Assembly (NCBI GenBank): GCA_015179125.1
Contig: WHVA01000570.1
Span: 1 to 64,000, forward strand
Length of the DNA: 64,000 bases
Reading direction: 5' to 3'
Source of the DNA: Gautieria morchelliformis
Taxonomy: Eukaryota > Basidiomycota > Agaricomycetes > Gomphales > Gomphaceae
Shown piece after piece: positions 44,704 to 56,579 of the stretch (position 1 is its first letter; the number at the start of each line of letters is the position of its first letter). The position numbers and the translations under genes were made by a program. The notes beneath the pieces were generated by a model. It did no database searches, was not told where the DNA came from, and worked only from the letters and a program-made list of their open reading frames with translations.

Positions 44704-46135
44704 CACCTCATATAGATACTTGACCAGTCGTGCTTACAGACCATAGGCTCAGATTCAAGAGCTTAATTATAATCAAGAATAGTTACAGGGATGCTATTGG
44801 TGTGTGAATCCAGTATGAGTACACAGCAATGCAGTGTACATACAACTCGGCCCTGTACTGTGAAAGAATAAAGATCCGAAGGATCCTTGTCCACTGGAGG
44901 CACATACCGCCGACTGAGTGAGGTGTGTAATAACAAGAACCTGGATTACAAAGTGCTCACCTGAGACCACGACCTTCCTGCTTGAAATAACACCCAATTG
45001 TATATGACGAGATTGACATGTTGATCACGACACACCGAAGATAGGAGCGCCTCCTGATAGAGCTCAAGAGGTGCCCGGGGTTCCGTTACGCAGATCATAG
45101 AATGATGGACTGCGAGTTGAGATAGGAATCTTCAAGGATAGGAATATTTCACAAGGATTTTACCTGGAATGATGCCTCAGCGAAGAGCGAGGGGGAGGGG
45201 GGAGGGAACTCCTACTGATTGCGGGTGGTGGGTGAAGCGCGTGTGAGGTGGGTAAGTGAGAGCTCATCAAGGGAATGTGATAGCTGATAGTGATGCAATA
45301 TCAGAAGGAGATGGTTTGTGGACAATGTGGTCTTACCCGCGTTTCCATATACTGGAGCGTCCGAGCACTTGGAGGCTCTGGGAAATCGGATAGGTCACGG
45401 AGATAAAGTGATGAGGCAGAAGAGACAGAGTCCTGGGTAGAAAGCGTCACAGGAGAGTAGTGTACCACCAAAACATTGACATGAGAGCCTGCTATAACCA
45501 ATTGAAGAGTCACTCACGATCAAAAAATCGTTCATCCCACTTATATGGGTGCAAATAAGAAGACATTGCCCATGTTCAAAAGGGAGGCTGACAACTTGGT
45601 GCGTTGAATAGACTAGACTGGAGGTATGGGAGGCACCTACAAGATGCCAAGGCGAAATCAACCAATTCAACCGTCATTGCAGCCAAAGGTGACTGGGATA
45701 GAGTGCTGTCGAGCAGGAGTGATCAAACAGAGTTAGATGTTCGGGCTTGGTTTGTGCTTCGTCTCAAGTTAGTGTGTCATGAGCCACAGGGTCACGTGAC
45801 AATGACCAATGACGCGACATCTTCGCCTGGTAATATTCTCATACCACCCTGGTATGACAATATGTAGGTACAGTGGAAACAAGGACGAGACTATTCACGT
45901 TTGAATAAGTAGAGAAGTTACTCGGGATCTGGTGTGTCCCCGAAAATTCTGAATGTACTTACTAAGCGGATAAAGGTCAGTGCTAAGCCAAAGGGGAGAC
46001 TTCAGACTTCAGCTAGTAGCGTGACTGACCCGGCAAGAAAGAGCGAAATAACACTTCCGGGTGTGTGTGGGGTCTTAGGTGCTGGAAATAGTGTGGGGTG
46101 CTTGACCGAGGCAAGCCGAGGTGCATGATAGCAAT
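44704..46135. other. 3' flank inside the 8.9-kb transposon
   Basis: No gene recognised. Short open frames on both strands lack domains. A G-rich run (GAGGGGGAGGGGGGAGGG) lies at 45189-45206. Confidence 0.35.
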
Positions 46136-46163
46136 CAGGCACCCGAACCGTACCAATCAACTG
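46136..46163 (-). repeat. right terminal inverted repeat of the 8.9-kb transposon
   Basis: Reads CAGGCACCCGAACCGTACCA on the plus strand, the reverse complement of 37309-37336 with one mismatch. Confidence 0.8.
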
Positions 46164-47407
46164 TGAACTCACCCAGTCGCTCTGTCCTCCCATTCCTCAC
46201 TCCATCTCCGTGTTCGCTCTGATCGCCCTTTGCCGGGTGCAGCGACCGATCTTCGCTGTTCACGCCACTCACCATAGCTGCGCCTTCAAAGCACGATCAA
46301 CGTCCTTGGACCGGCTTGGTGGTTCATCACCCCCTCTGCTCAACCCACCCCATTTCGATGTTGTTCCTATGATTGGATTGTCACGTTTCGTGTGTTTCCT
46401 GCACTCAGCTATCACTGTCTCCCCTTTTACCACTCCCCCTCCGTGTTCGCTCGGCCTCACCCCTCCTTTCGACCACTCCTCCTCTATACCCTCTCCGTTC
46501 GCCATTCACCACATTCGCCGAACGACTATTTGCTGCTCGCATCATTCGCCAGCAGGCACACCATCAAACACGGTCGACACCATTTACCCAGCATGATGGT
46601 TCATTACTGGCCCCATCACCTTCTCGATCCAACCCCTTTAGGTGTTCATATGGCCGGAATGCATTCGTGGGACATCCTACCTGTAGGTCGTGTGGGATCA
46701 ACCCAGCAGATGAAGAGTCCGTGCAGGGTGGTGTATATGCGGGTCCCAAGGCATGTTTTCATACATAGGTGCCTTCGCCACCTTTACTCTCCGTCGTTTC
46801 ATGTTCACTCTCCTCCCTCACTCTATTGTATGTTTATTTCATCTATTTTGTATCATGACTGCACACCCCTATCCAACCCTGACTCATGACAGCCTCTTTC
46901 CTATTCGCTGTTACCATACGAGCATTTGATATAAGTAGTTTACATTCACATGTATATTCCCCAGTTCAATTATCATACATCCATCTTGTGCAAACTTGAC
47001 CTCGCTGTGACCATCGTCTTGAGCCTTCTCCTGTAGATTTCTATCTTCGACCAGAAGAAGACTTAGGCATCACTGGTGAGTTCTCATACTTCACCTTCGT
47101 TACCTTAGCCTTCGAATTATTTTCTGTGCTGTCAGGGAAGGGCTCCGAAGGAGTGCCTTCGCCGGCGAAAGGATTGTCGCTACTTAGACAACCTTTCCGT
47201 GGCACCTTGCAGGTTACATCGTCAAGTGCCACGGGCTATTTTGCTATGACTGTAGATTGGGCAAGCTCCATTCGGGCAACCCTCCTATATTCCAAACATT
47301 TATTGGTTCACCCTCTTCGCCGAATGGCATACTTATTCGCACAAGCTATTCGGCATTCACTGTGTTCACTAATACACGATATTAACGCCTAAAAACCAAT
47401 CTTGACA

Positions 47408-48640
47408 ATGTCCCACATACATCGTCGCCCACACACTCCACCGCCAAGTGTCTCGCATTCAGCTTCTGACAGTTCAGACACCTCCTCAGTTCCCTCTTCA
47501 TTATTCTTGTCCAGGTACACTTTCCTGAAATGATCAGCCCTTCCCATTTACTTTGGTTTGCATCTTGTAGAGATGAGAACTTAGCTATCAGGTGAGCCGA
47601 CCGCTGTCCATGTGTCCTTCGGCCCGCTGGCTTCATCTACCTTGTTGATATTAGCATGTCGCCGGGCAATCTCGACTCCCTCTTGATTTTCCTGAGCTCC
47701 CCCATGGCCTCCAGGGCATGCATTAGCAGGACATATTCTACCAAGACCACAACAGCCTGGTCTCTGACTACCGAGGTACCACCAAGTCTGTGCGCGAATT
47801 GCATTTTGTTCGCCTGGACCAACTTAGCTGCTGCAGGCATGTTTAGTTCGTATACCACACCCCATTGGCTAGTATCTTGGCTCCTATGAAGCTGATGTTG
47901 GTGTCAATGCTGATGCCTTCCAGCTGCTCCAGCACCTGGTTGGCCTTGGCTACCAGCTCTTGTTCCATAAGGTTCCCCAGTGCATGATGTTTTGCTTTTG
48001 GGTCTTTATCTATCAGTATTTGACACTCTCTGGCCTTCACTCTGGCCAGATTGCTTGGGTGCAATGGGGGGACATTACCTCTGAGCGCTGCTGCATATGT
48101 GTTCTCTGTTGCCTGTTCCCCTCTCACTTTGCTCCTTATCCTCTGAACCCTGCAGACTTCCTCCACCTCCAGGTTCACCTCATCTGTCATGTTCTTCGAG
48201 GTGTTGGTGATCTCGCATGTGGCCTCTACAATCTATTTGACTTCACTGAGTACAGGCACCAAATTTTTTTCAATGTAGTGCATGACTGCTGTGCTCAAGT
48301 CTCTAGCTGCCCCGTTGTTCATTAGGATGGCAACTGATCTGGCATCTTCCTCGAGTGCCCTGCTTGTGGAGCTGTGGGCAAGGGAAAGCAAGATGTAGCT
48401 GAGTTGTTCCGTCGTTGCCGGGCTGTCTTTGGCAATGAAGCCCTGCTTGTCCAGGAAAGCTCATGCTTGTTCTTTGGTGCAAACTGACATGTATGGATCT
48501 GCTATCAGTTCAGCTCTGGTTTTGGTGCTCGTCTGCTGACTGCTTGCTCTTGTTCAGGGTGCTGGTGTCGCTACAGGCACATGGGGCTCTGCGTTGGATG
48601 GCATAGCCCTTTTGGTGCATTTTTCGGTGAAGGCTTTTAT
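47408..48640 (-). pseudogene. Tad1-like LINE, 5' piece: ORF1
   Basis: Minus-strand ORF1 (gag-like) with FLDKQGFIAKDSPATTEQL and LAHSSTSRALEEDARSVA (about 48310-48470), then NTYAAALRGN and ARVKARECQILIDKDPKA (about 47990-48100). Next come FIGAKILANGVWYTN, GGTSVVRDQAVVVLVEYV, and GRRTHGQRSAHLIAKF with CLNCQKLNARHLAVEC (zinc knuckle, about 47430-47480). The sequence DDVCGT at its left end continues in the 37 kb piece as CGGVHRTAEC, interrupted exactly by solo LTR C. Frame changes and an internal stop are present, so the LINE is dead. Its 5' end meets gypsy element 3 near 48640. Confidence 0.82.
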
Positions 48641-48658
48641 GCTAGTGTTTAGTACTGT

Positions 48659-48952
48659 TCACAATATACTAGCTACAGCTGGGGTGTGTGTGTTCTTGGG
48701 GATTGGAATTTTATAAGTTTTGTGGTGGTGGTAGGTGTGAGAAAAGTTTTTCTTCCTCTGAGTGGCCTGCTTGCACTCTTGTGCAAGGTGGAACTGCGCC
48801 CTCAGCTTGTCCATCCTCTTGTCCCATTCCCACTCCTCCACCATATACTGCTCCTCGAGCTCCTTGTGTGTCAATTCAGGGACATCAGACATGGGAGCAG
48901 TTTTCAAGTTTGACGGTGATGGGAGAAGGCACAAAGCAAAGACGCTAAACAA
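48659..48952 (-). other. antisense frame of gypsy element 3
   Basis: The minus strand reads MSDVPELTHKELEEQYMVEE, then a charged helix-like stretch ending in QATQRKKN. Position (just before the polypurine tract), strand and character equal the start of the antisense frame of element 2 (MSDDPEMNIDEIEELDMELA). This is the third gypsy element in the window with such a frame. Confidence 0.5.
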
Positions 48953-49416
48953 TGCTTATATAAGCTTCCATCTTGGCAATCTCCAGGATCTCACGTATGG
49001 TCTCATGGGTTTGACCATAAGGGGGAGGTACTGTTAATTACCCATTCCCAAGTCCATTCCTCAAGCCTTGGCTTCAGTACTCACTTGGGAACCCTTATGT
49101 TCACTCCGCTTTCCCTTGATTCTCTCAGTTTCCCCTTTTGTTCCTCATCACCCCTGATATCTCTTTATGGCTAGTTCCTACACAATCCCCACATGTTCAA
49201 CCCTTTGTCCCCTTGTTCTTTTGATCTGATCATTAGTGCCCCTATCCCTGAATCCTGCTTTTCCTCTAAACCCCCCCCAGTCAAGTATGCTAGTCCCTCA
49301 GTTCAGATATCAACTTAGATCCTTGTACTTTAAGCTCCTCTGTCAGATATCAATTCCCAAGTCTCCACTTAAAGTCAAACCCTGTTCCCAAAATTAGGGT
49401 GGAGCACTGTGGGCAC

Positions 49417-50685
49417 TGTCATGACACGTTTATTTCCTATACCCAGTAGCCCTGTCCTTCCCTTCATCACTCCACCTCGATGTTCGCTCTGATCACCCTT
49501 TGTCGAGTTCGCTGAACGATCTTGGCTACTCGGGTCACTCGCCATGGCCACGCCATCAAAACACGATCAACATCCTTCGACTGGCTTGATGGTCCATCAC
49601 TAACTCTCTTACCTACTCGGCTCAACCCCCTTTTGGATGTTCCTATGGCCGGATTGTCACAACCCGTGTGTTTCCTGCACCCAGCTGTCCCTGTTTCCCC
49701 TTTCACCACTCCTCCTTCACGTTCACCCGACTTTGCCCTGCCATCTGACCACACCTCGTCTATGATTGCTGCATTCAGCCTTCGCCACATTCGCCGAACA
49801 ACCAGTCACTGCTCGCATCATTCACCAGCAGGCACACCATCAAACACGATTGACATCCTCTACCAGGTGTGATGGTTCATCACTGGCCCCATCATCTTCC
49901 CGACGCAACCCCTTTAGGTGTTCACATGGCCAGCATGCATTCATGGGATGTCCTAACCGTATATCGTGTGGGATCAGCCTAGAAGATGAAGTGTCCGTGC
50001 AGGGTAACATATATGCAAGTCTCAAGGTGTGTTTTCGTACATAGGTGCCTTTGTCGCCTTTTCTCCCCGTCGTTTCACATTCGCAATCCTCCCTGTTTCT
50101 ATTGTATATGTGTTTCATCTTTTCTGTATCCTGACTGCACACCCCTATCCAACCCTGACTCATGATGGCCTCTTTTCTATTCGCTAGCATCATATGAGCA
50201 TTCAGTATAACTAGTCTACATTCGCATGTATATTCCCCAGTTCAATTATCATACGTCCATCTTGTGCAAAACTTGACCTCGCTGTGACTATCATCTTGAG
50301 CCCTCTCCTATAGATTTCTATCTTTGACCAGAGGAAGACTTAAGCATCACTGGTGAGTTTTCATACTTCATCTTCGTTACCTTAGCCTTCGAACTATTAT
50401 CTGTGCTGTCAGCAAAGGGCTCCGACGGAGCGCCTTCGCCAGCGAAAGGATTGTTGCTACTTAAACAACCTTTCCATGACACCTTGCACGTTACATCGTC
50501 AAGTGCCACAGGCTATTTTGCTACAACTGTAGATAGGGCGAGCCCTGATCGAGCAGCCCTTTTATCTTCTGAACATTTATTGGTTCACCCTATTCGCCAA
50601 ACGGCCCACTTATTCGCTCAAGTTATTCGGGCATTTGCTGTGTTCACTAATACACGATATTAACACCTAAAAACCAATCTTGACA
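49417..50685 (+). mobile_element. solo LTR, 1.27-kb family, copy D (uninterrupted)
   Basis: 1269 bp, begins TGTCATGACACGTTTATTTC, ends AACCAATCTTGACA, duplication GGCAC at 49412-49416 and 50686-50690. It is the best reference copy of the family. It is rich in TTCGCC and ATTCGC words and includes TCGCCAGCGA where other copies have a perfect palindrome. Confidence 0.85.
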
Positions 50686-50777
50686 GGCACAACCTACAAA
50701 AAGCCCAGCCCTCATTTCCAAACCTTGGCTCAGCTCTTGTTTAGAGCCAAGTCTCAGTATGACTTCCAGTCTTAACA

Positions 50778-51640
50778 GACTGCCGCCCTCGAGGCAATAA
50801 TGAGACTTAGACTAATGGAAAATATATATATACTGCACGGTGTACCATGGAAAAACAACAGCATTCCAAGTGGGGGTAGGTAATCCCATCATTAATCCTT
50901 GCATAGGCATCATCCTATTTACTCTTTACTATATGGGTACACAACAGCCAGAGAAAAGTCGATGCAAAGTGGATGCATGCATAGTTGCACGGATAATAAG
51001 AACCATAAGTGGAGGTCGATCTAGACTTCTCAAGCTCACACATCATCAGGAATGGGTGCAATTTTCATTCTGAGATGTTTGTGCTACCAAGCGTTTGGAG
51101 CGTCATTTTCAGTGGGAGTGTTTGTGCCTGGTCTTCCATTGATTGCAACGAGGATCTGGGGCAACTTCGAATGAGCCTAGGCAGCTACCTGCTCTGCCTT
51201 TCCGAGGTGTCCGCCCAAGGAGACAGTGTAACATAAACAAGACTGTACGAATTTACTCAGAGTTTGCACTTCGGTGTCAAACCACTGTATTTACCTGTAC
51301 GAACTGCCTCTGATGTCACTTCCTGGCTTCTTCCCTTCTCTTGGTAACTTGCCGCGATGGCGCTTCTGCCCCTGTCGTGCTTCTATTGTCAATCGGATTT
51401 GGGGCTTCGTGCTTCCATTATGTAATTGCCTTTTCTGCTGCTTCTGTCGTTTCTATGCGCCGGTAATAGCTGCGGTCCTGACTTGCTTTACGGGGCAACA
51501 ATTTCGTGTGCACACTCCGTGGAGGAGTGTGGAGACGGTTTTGTTCTAGATTGCTCTCGCCATCTTCCAGCCTTTTTTATCTTATTTTTAATTCTTCTCA
51601 CCACGCACGCTAGATAGTTGCTGACACCTACTCACAGTGG
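50778..51640. other. unassigned region
   Basis: No gene supported. An open plus frame at 51274-51549 is Cys- and Phe-rich (CNCLFCCFCRFY) without a known pattern. It is probably non-coding. Confidence 0.3.
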
Positions 51641-51689
51641 AGACGGTGCCCTTCGAGTTCACAAAACGTATTTCACGGCTCGCGCCGAG

Positions 51690-51925
51690 TCCGTTGAGAA
51701 GCGGAGTTTGGCCAAGAGCGGCCGAGAGCACGGCCAGGTTTCTTTCCAGACAACGACGTTCATCGTATAACTCACTCGACGGCTCGACAGGGTAGACGGA
51801 TATAATTGTGCAAGGCATGATCCAGACCGTGATGGTGTAAGCAAGGCATATTTGTGAGATACCTGTCCCGTAAAATCCCGTGAGATTGAGTCAAGTTTCA
51901 CCCCAGTAGCGATAGACATGGACAC
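51690..51925 (-). repeat. inverted repeat with 54310-54500
   Basis: The reverse complement of this stretch aligns loosely with 54310-54500. Shared words, in the same order, are CATGT(C/T)TATCGCTACT, GTATCTCAC, CACGGTCT, and CGTCGAGTGAGTTATACGAT followed by TGCCTGGAA-like sequence. Overall identity is perhaps 65-75% with gaps. The copies face each other 2.4 kb apart. Confidence 0.5.
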
Positions 51926-51959
51926 AGACCACATGGGGCAGAGCGGCCGACGTGTGGGT

Positions 51960-53960
51960 ATGACACCTGAGAGGGAGGGTATGTAGATTTGGGATCGGAG
52001 GTGAGGTTTATATTGCGAAGGCAATGAAAGCGAATGACATTAGGATTGTGATGTAGAACGTGAGAAGGAGAGAGGGGGTGGGTTGAAATCATTGTGACAT
52101 AAAATACAGGCACAAATACTAACACGGCGGCGGGAGAGGCAGAGAGGATATGAGTATGACGAGCACGACACCTTTTCCTCGAAGGTCCTACATATGTGAT
52201 GCACGAAGAGGATGGGCGGGCGCTGCAGGGAGGGCGGTTAGTGGGATGGAGAATGGTCGCAGCGGGCTGGGAATGATAAAGACGGCTCACAGCACCGCGC
52301 TCCAACCGCGAGAATGTCCACCCTCGACTCTCGGCATGCCTCGAGCTGGGTACTGTCCAGGTCTATGAACCAACATTGTTGCATGCAGTTTAGCAACGCT
52401 GCACACGATGATGGCGAAGAAGAAAGACGCCAGGGTAGCGAGGAGGAAGGCACTAACGAGTGAGGTGAAGATGACGCGCATGCAGGTGAGTACTAGCCGA
52501 GTGATGGGTGGGGGGATGAGGGTGCGGCGCACACTAGACTGCCCTAGTATGGAGCCTCGCACCAGTAACGTACGTACGATGTGCACCGCCATTAAGAGCG
52601 CGCGCGCGCCACCTAAATGGCAGTTTAGATCGCGATCGTGATCGAAGTGATCGATCGGCGATCAAATAGATTGATCTCGATTCTGATCAAGCGCGCAGCC
52701 CACGCCACAAGGCACGCATCAGCTTAGGAGCAAACCCTGTCGATCAACCCATCGCCGGAAGCGCACCACGCCCCTGTTTCTATTCTCGTCTCCCGGCATT
52801 TCCCGGTGCCGGATTACCCCTCGACCACATAGGCTCACACGTGGCGGTGCAACTGTGCCGGCGAATTATGTAAGGGCTGGTATACTGAAGTGAACCTGAG
52901 CCTTGACTGAGAGATAGTGATGAGGGTATACGAAGATCGTTCACGGTGCTGCAATGCTGGGAGTCTGCATCACCTATTGATAGGGACTTGCAGGCGGTGG
53001 AGGGAATTGAAGACAGCGGTGGAGGAACATATAAGCCGCGAGAAAGCCGTAGGATGATAATGATGGAAGAAAGCAAACATCGCGATACATTGTCGTGCGT
53101 AGGGCGTATGCGCTAGGGTCGTGGATGGGCGTTGAATAGAGAAGAGAGTGTAAGTAATAGCGATGCTGAGCCTGAGGCCTGAGGGCTGTGGGCGTCGCCA
53201 GATAAGGAACCAGAATGCACTCGGGGTACGATGGTGCTATAGGGACATACTGGTTGTCGACGAGCGTGCGTTCACTCTGCATTACTTGAAGTGTTCAGCG
53301 CCTTGACCATAAGGAATCGCATCCGGAGCAGAACAACGTTGCTTACCGCTTAGTCTGTTGGACGTCGCTTGGCTACCGAGCTCCGAAGAATCACTGACAC
53401 TCAGTCCCCCTTCCATGACTTTAGCTTGTCCGCAAACCATTCTCGCCGAAGACAGCGCCCCAACACTTGTCTCCAAATACACCCGCATCGTGTCGATGGT
53501 CAGTCTGTCATACACGTCAGCAGTATGACCCAAAGTGTGCCTGATCTCTGCTGTTAGACTTGTTTATTATCATGTTGAGTAGCACACGTTCACAGGACAA
53601 GTTCCCGTCGTGCACAACGCATATTGGCGCTGGATGATACCGGAACATGGAGACGTGCGTCAAGAACCAAAGGAACGTATCACAAAGGAACACGGCTCAA
53701 CCGGCCATGGCACACACGTCTCGAATTGGACGTGACAAAGGAATATCCAAATAAGACACGCATCGCAAAGAGACGCGAAAGAGGGACACAAAGGAACGCA
53801 AAAGGGACCATGGAGAGATAGCGACACGAAAGGAACGCAAAGAGTAACACAAATGAGAACGCACCCCAAGGGATGCGCCCAGCTGGCTCCTTCCTGTTCC
53901 CCTTCCTTTGTCTTGCGGCTCGCCACTCGGGCTCCAACTTATAAATCCCCCTAGAATCTG
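51960..53960. repeat. 2-kb duplicated block, copy 1
   Basis: Matches 61370-63365 in the same orientation through a series of well-conserved stretches. Examples are GGAGGTG(A/G)G(A/G)TTTA, CGAGAAAGCCGTAGGATGAT, CAGTCTGTCAT, TCTCCAAATACACCCGCATC and AAAGGAACGCAAA. Identity is about 80-88% in the best parts. On the minus strand one stretch stays open in both copies (DRLTID-x-MRVYLETSVG, about 53440-53530), so part may once have been coding; the family is not recognised. Confidence 0.7.
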
Positions 53961-56570
53961 AGGTTCCCTCCCACTGTCTCACCTCGTCGTGGGCAGACCT
54001 GCTACCTCCTCTCTCTGAACAACACAGTCGCTTGGAGAGGCGCCTCGGTATCAGACCACAACTGGCAATGGTCTGAGTGACGAGGATGGTCGCGCTGGTA
54101 CCGGACCCTCCCCGCGCACTCGCGTACCCGCGCTCTGAAATCATCCTGCTCGGTGGGCCCGATGTATCTTCGTGACGGTCTCTACTCGGGAAATACCTGC
54201 CTTAGCCTGGCGGCCGTTGTATTTTCCTAGGCGACACTTGTTCTCTCGCCTCCCATCCCCTCCCTCTCGGCCGCCATACCCATGCGTCCGCCGCTCTACC
54301 GGGCCCACGTGGTCCGTTTCCATGTTTATCGCTACTCGTGTAGAACTCGTCAATCCTGGGGACAAGTATCTCACCAGTACGCCACATTGTCACGGTCTTG
54401 ACCATCGCTCATACCGTGTCGTAACGCGCGCCGTCTACACCGTCGAGTGAGTTATACGATATGCTTCGCTAGCTTCGTTGCCTGGAAGGCACACTGGAGG
54501 CTACTTTCTTCCTGCCCCGCGTTCCTGCGACTAGAACGCCGCTTACGAGCTTTCTGTACTAAGATTTGCTTGCACTTCTTGTCCGTCGGGATGGCTGATC
54601 GCTCTGCTCCGGTGCTACCGCGGCAGGCCGGCCCGGGTATCCGCTGCCTCACACTAGGCAAGCGCCTGCTAATCAGTGAGTGGTTCTTCATCCGCCCACA
54701 TCCCGTTCTTTCGCATGTGCTTGCGCTGTCGATGCTAATGGCGGGTATGTACGGCGTCCTTTTGGTTTGCCATATTCGAGGCTTAACTCGTCGACAGCGC
54801 GTTCTCTGGAGTTTTTTTCTGTTTCTTTTTCTCTCTCTCTTTTTTTTGTTTCGTTTCATTTCCTCAAGCGGCGCCGGTAGATCACTTGGTTCCCCTTCCA
54901 TACTTCGTGTGTTCGTGTGGTTTCGTGGGTGAAGGCAGACAACGGCGGCCGCTGTCTGCTCGCTTCTCTGTTCAATTCGCGTCGCTTCTTCTCCCATTCT
55001 TTTGCTTCCCTTCACCCCCTATACGCCAAGCTTATTTCTTGTCCCTTAGACACCGCATCCCGTCCCGCTATCCTTGAGGTGCGCTGTCCCTTCGGCTTCC
55101 CTCGTGCTTCCTCTTCCTTCGCACTCGCATGTGTTTACTCCCTGTCTTCCTTGACTCTCCACTTCCCGGCACCCGCTGCTTTTGCGCATTCCCGTCCTCG
55201 CCTTTTCAGCTCGCATATTCTTACTCGTGCTAGTCACTTCCGTCGTTGTCATGTTCATCATCCATCATCTGCTTCGTGCTTCGGCCGTCTATCTTCGCCT
55301 TCGTCTGGCCCAGACGCTCGTCCCCTCAGCTATCCCGTCAAGGACCTGCCGGATGACACTAACCCCTCCCCAGAATATTTCGGCCTCCGGCACGTCCTCG
55401 CCCAGCCCCCTATCGGCTCCGCGCGCATGCCCAGCATCGTCTTATGTGCCTATCACCTCATGTTTGCTGCTATCACGTGCGTTTCACATTGCTGTCATTT
55501 CAGCTCCACGCGCCTCTTGGTAACCCTCCCTCTCTCATCCGAGGCCTATGATCGCCATCGACGCCATCGCGGAGCGTGGGCGTTTCAGGTCCTTGTGTTC
55601 GTGTTTATCCGGAGTACGCTTGTGTACGGTGGGCCGTCGGTGGTCGGTGGTTTGCTGCGCCCCACGCCAGGGTTCCTCCGATTTGACCTTATGCTGTAGA
55701 CCCGATGGCGTACTGGATGTGGAACGCCAACGGGTGGTCGTTCGTGCTCGGCGGGCACGACTTTGCATGGGGGCACCCCGGTGCACATCAGTAGCGGTAC
55801 TGCTGCGCTTTGCTCTCAGGTGGGTGCGGGTCTTTCTATGCTATTGCGTTTTATTTCCTTGCCTGTTCCCCTTGTTCCCTTGCCTGCCCACGTTGTTCTC
55901 TGGCGTCTGTGGGTTTACCGCACTGCTCTACACCTCCCCCGCCTATCCACCCCGCTATTCCGCGATACGCACTCATTCTGCGTCAAGAAAAAAACACGGG
56001 GGTGTACCTCTTGACCGATATGAATAGCGGGGCATGCGGGGGTTATTGTGGTTCCCTGATGGGGGTTGGTTTGTGTTGGGACGGGCGGTTGGTATACCAG
56101 CCCCGCCCCACCTGCTCGCTACTCGCACCGCTTTTTTGTAAGGCAGCCGTCGATGCCGGCGTGGGAGAAAATGGTGCGAGGGGTCGTGTCGGGTGGTGCG
56201 TGCCTGTGTTTATAAGCTTGGCTTTTTGGACTGGGGCCTTCGTTTCGTTTCGCCTTCACCTCCCCTCTCGCCCTCCCCTCCATACAGCATCATCGCTGTT
56301 TCTGTTTGCTCCCCGCTGTGAGGATGGGGTGTGGCCAACGATGAATTCTAGAATGGATAGGGTGACCTGCGGTCTGAAGCAATTGAGCGGAGGTGGATGG
56401 GGAAGAAATGGTCTGTCTTCCTCCCACTTTTTTTGCCAATGTATGCAGCCACGCCTCGCACCCTCGCACAGGCCAACCCTCGCGCCCCGCTCCCCCCCGC
56501 TCCGCCATCGGAGGCTCAAAGCGGAAAACGTGGGCGTTGGTTCTGGACGCTGGCTGCTTAGTGTCGTGCC
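53961..56570. other. pyrimidine-rich insertion-like region
   Basis: About 3.4 kb (53961 to about 57390, including the permease relic) is present in block copy 1 but absent between the matching parts of copy 2. The plus strand is strikingly rich in C and T runs between 54800 and 56500. A frame with hydrophobic ends (54591-54932: PVLSHVLALSMLMAGMYGVL) is open but not recognised. The right half of the inverted repeat with 51690-51925 lies at 54310-54500. Confidence 0.35.
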
Positions 56571-56579
56571 CTAGACTGC

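Larger units (their letters stand above)
37300..46169 (+). mobile_element. 8.9-kb DNA transposon with terminal inverted repeats and an unnamed transposase
   Basis: 28-bp inverted repeats (37309-37336 and 46136-46163, one mismatch) lie just inside ends that interrupt a solo LTR. ACCCAGT is present on both sides of the insertion (37293-37299 and 46171-46177), suggesting a 7-8 bp target duplication. Cargo from left to right: two ABC transporter fragments, LTR fragments of the 1.27-kb family, an 82-bp minisatellite, a minus-strand C2H2-like frame and a multi-exon transposase on the plus strand. A 7-9 bp duplication and a catalytic layout D...D-x-H...E recall Mutator-like elements, but I cannot place it in a named superfamily. 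Confidence 0.68.
37269..47407 (+). mobile_element. solo LTR, 1.27-kb family, copy C, split by a DNA transposon
   Basis: Left piece 37269-37299 (TGTCATGACGCGTTTATTTC) and right piece 46170-47407 (ending AACCAATCTTGACA) together match copy D. The duplication ATGTC lies at 37264-37268 and 47408-47412, inside the LINE ORF1. It contains the palindrome region TCGCCGGCGA (about 47159). No coding content of its own. Confidence 0.82.
48650..50777 (+). mobile_element. Ty3/gypsy element 3, only the 3' end
   Basis: About 380 bp of inner sequence followed by a 3' LTR (49032-50777) that is interrupted by solo LTR copy D. The LTR aligns with that of element 2 (CCATTCCCAAGTC, TTCAGTACTC, GGGTGGAGCACTGT..., ending AGTCTTAACA). 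The polypurine stretch AAGGGGGAGG precedes it. The rest of the element is absent here, so it is a fossil fragment. Confidence 0.75.

Noticed and set aside
54591-56574. Open plus-strand frames in the pyrimidine-rich region as genes
   Set aside because: Several frames are open at once because stop codons are rare in C/T-rich DNA; no domains, no consistent splice pattern.
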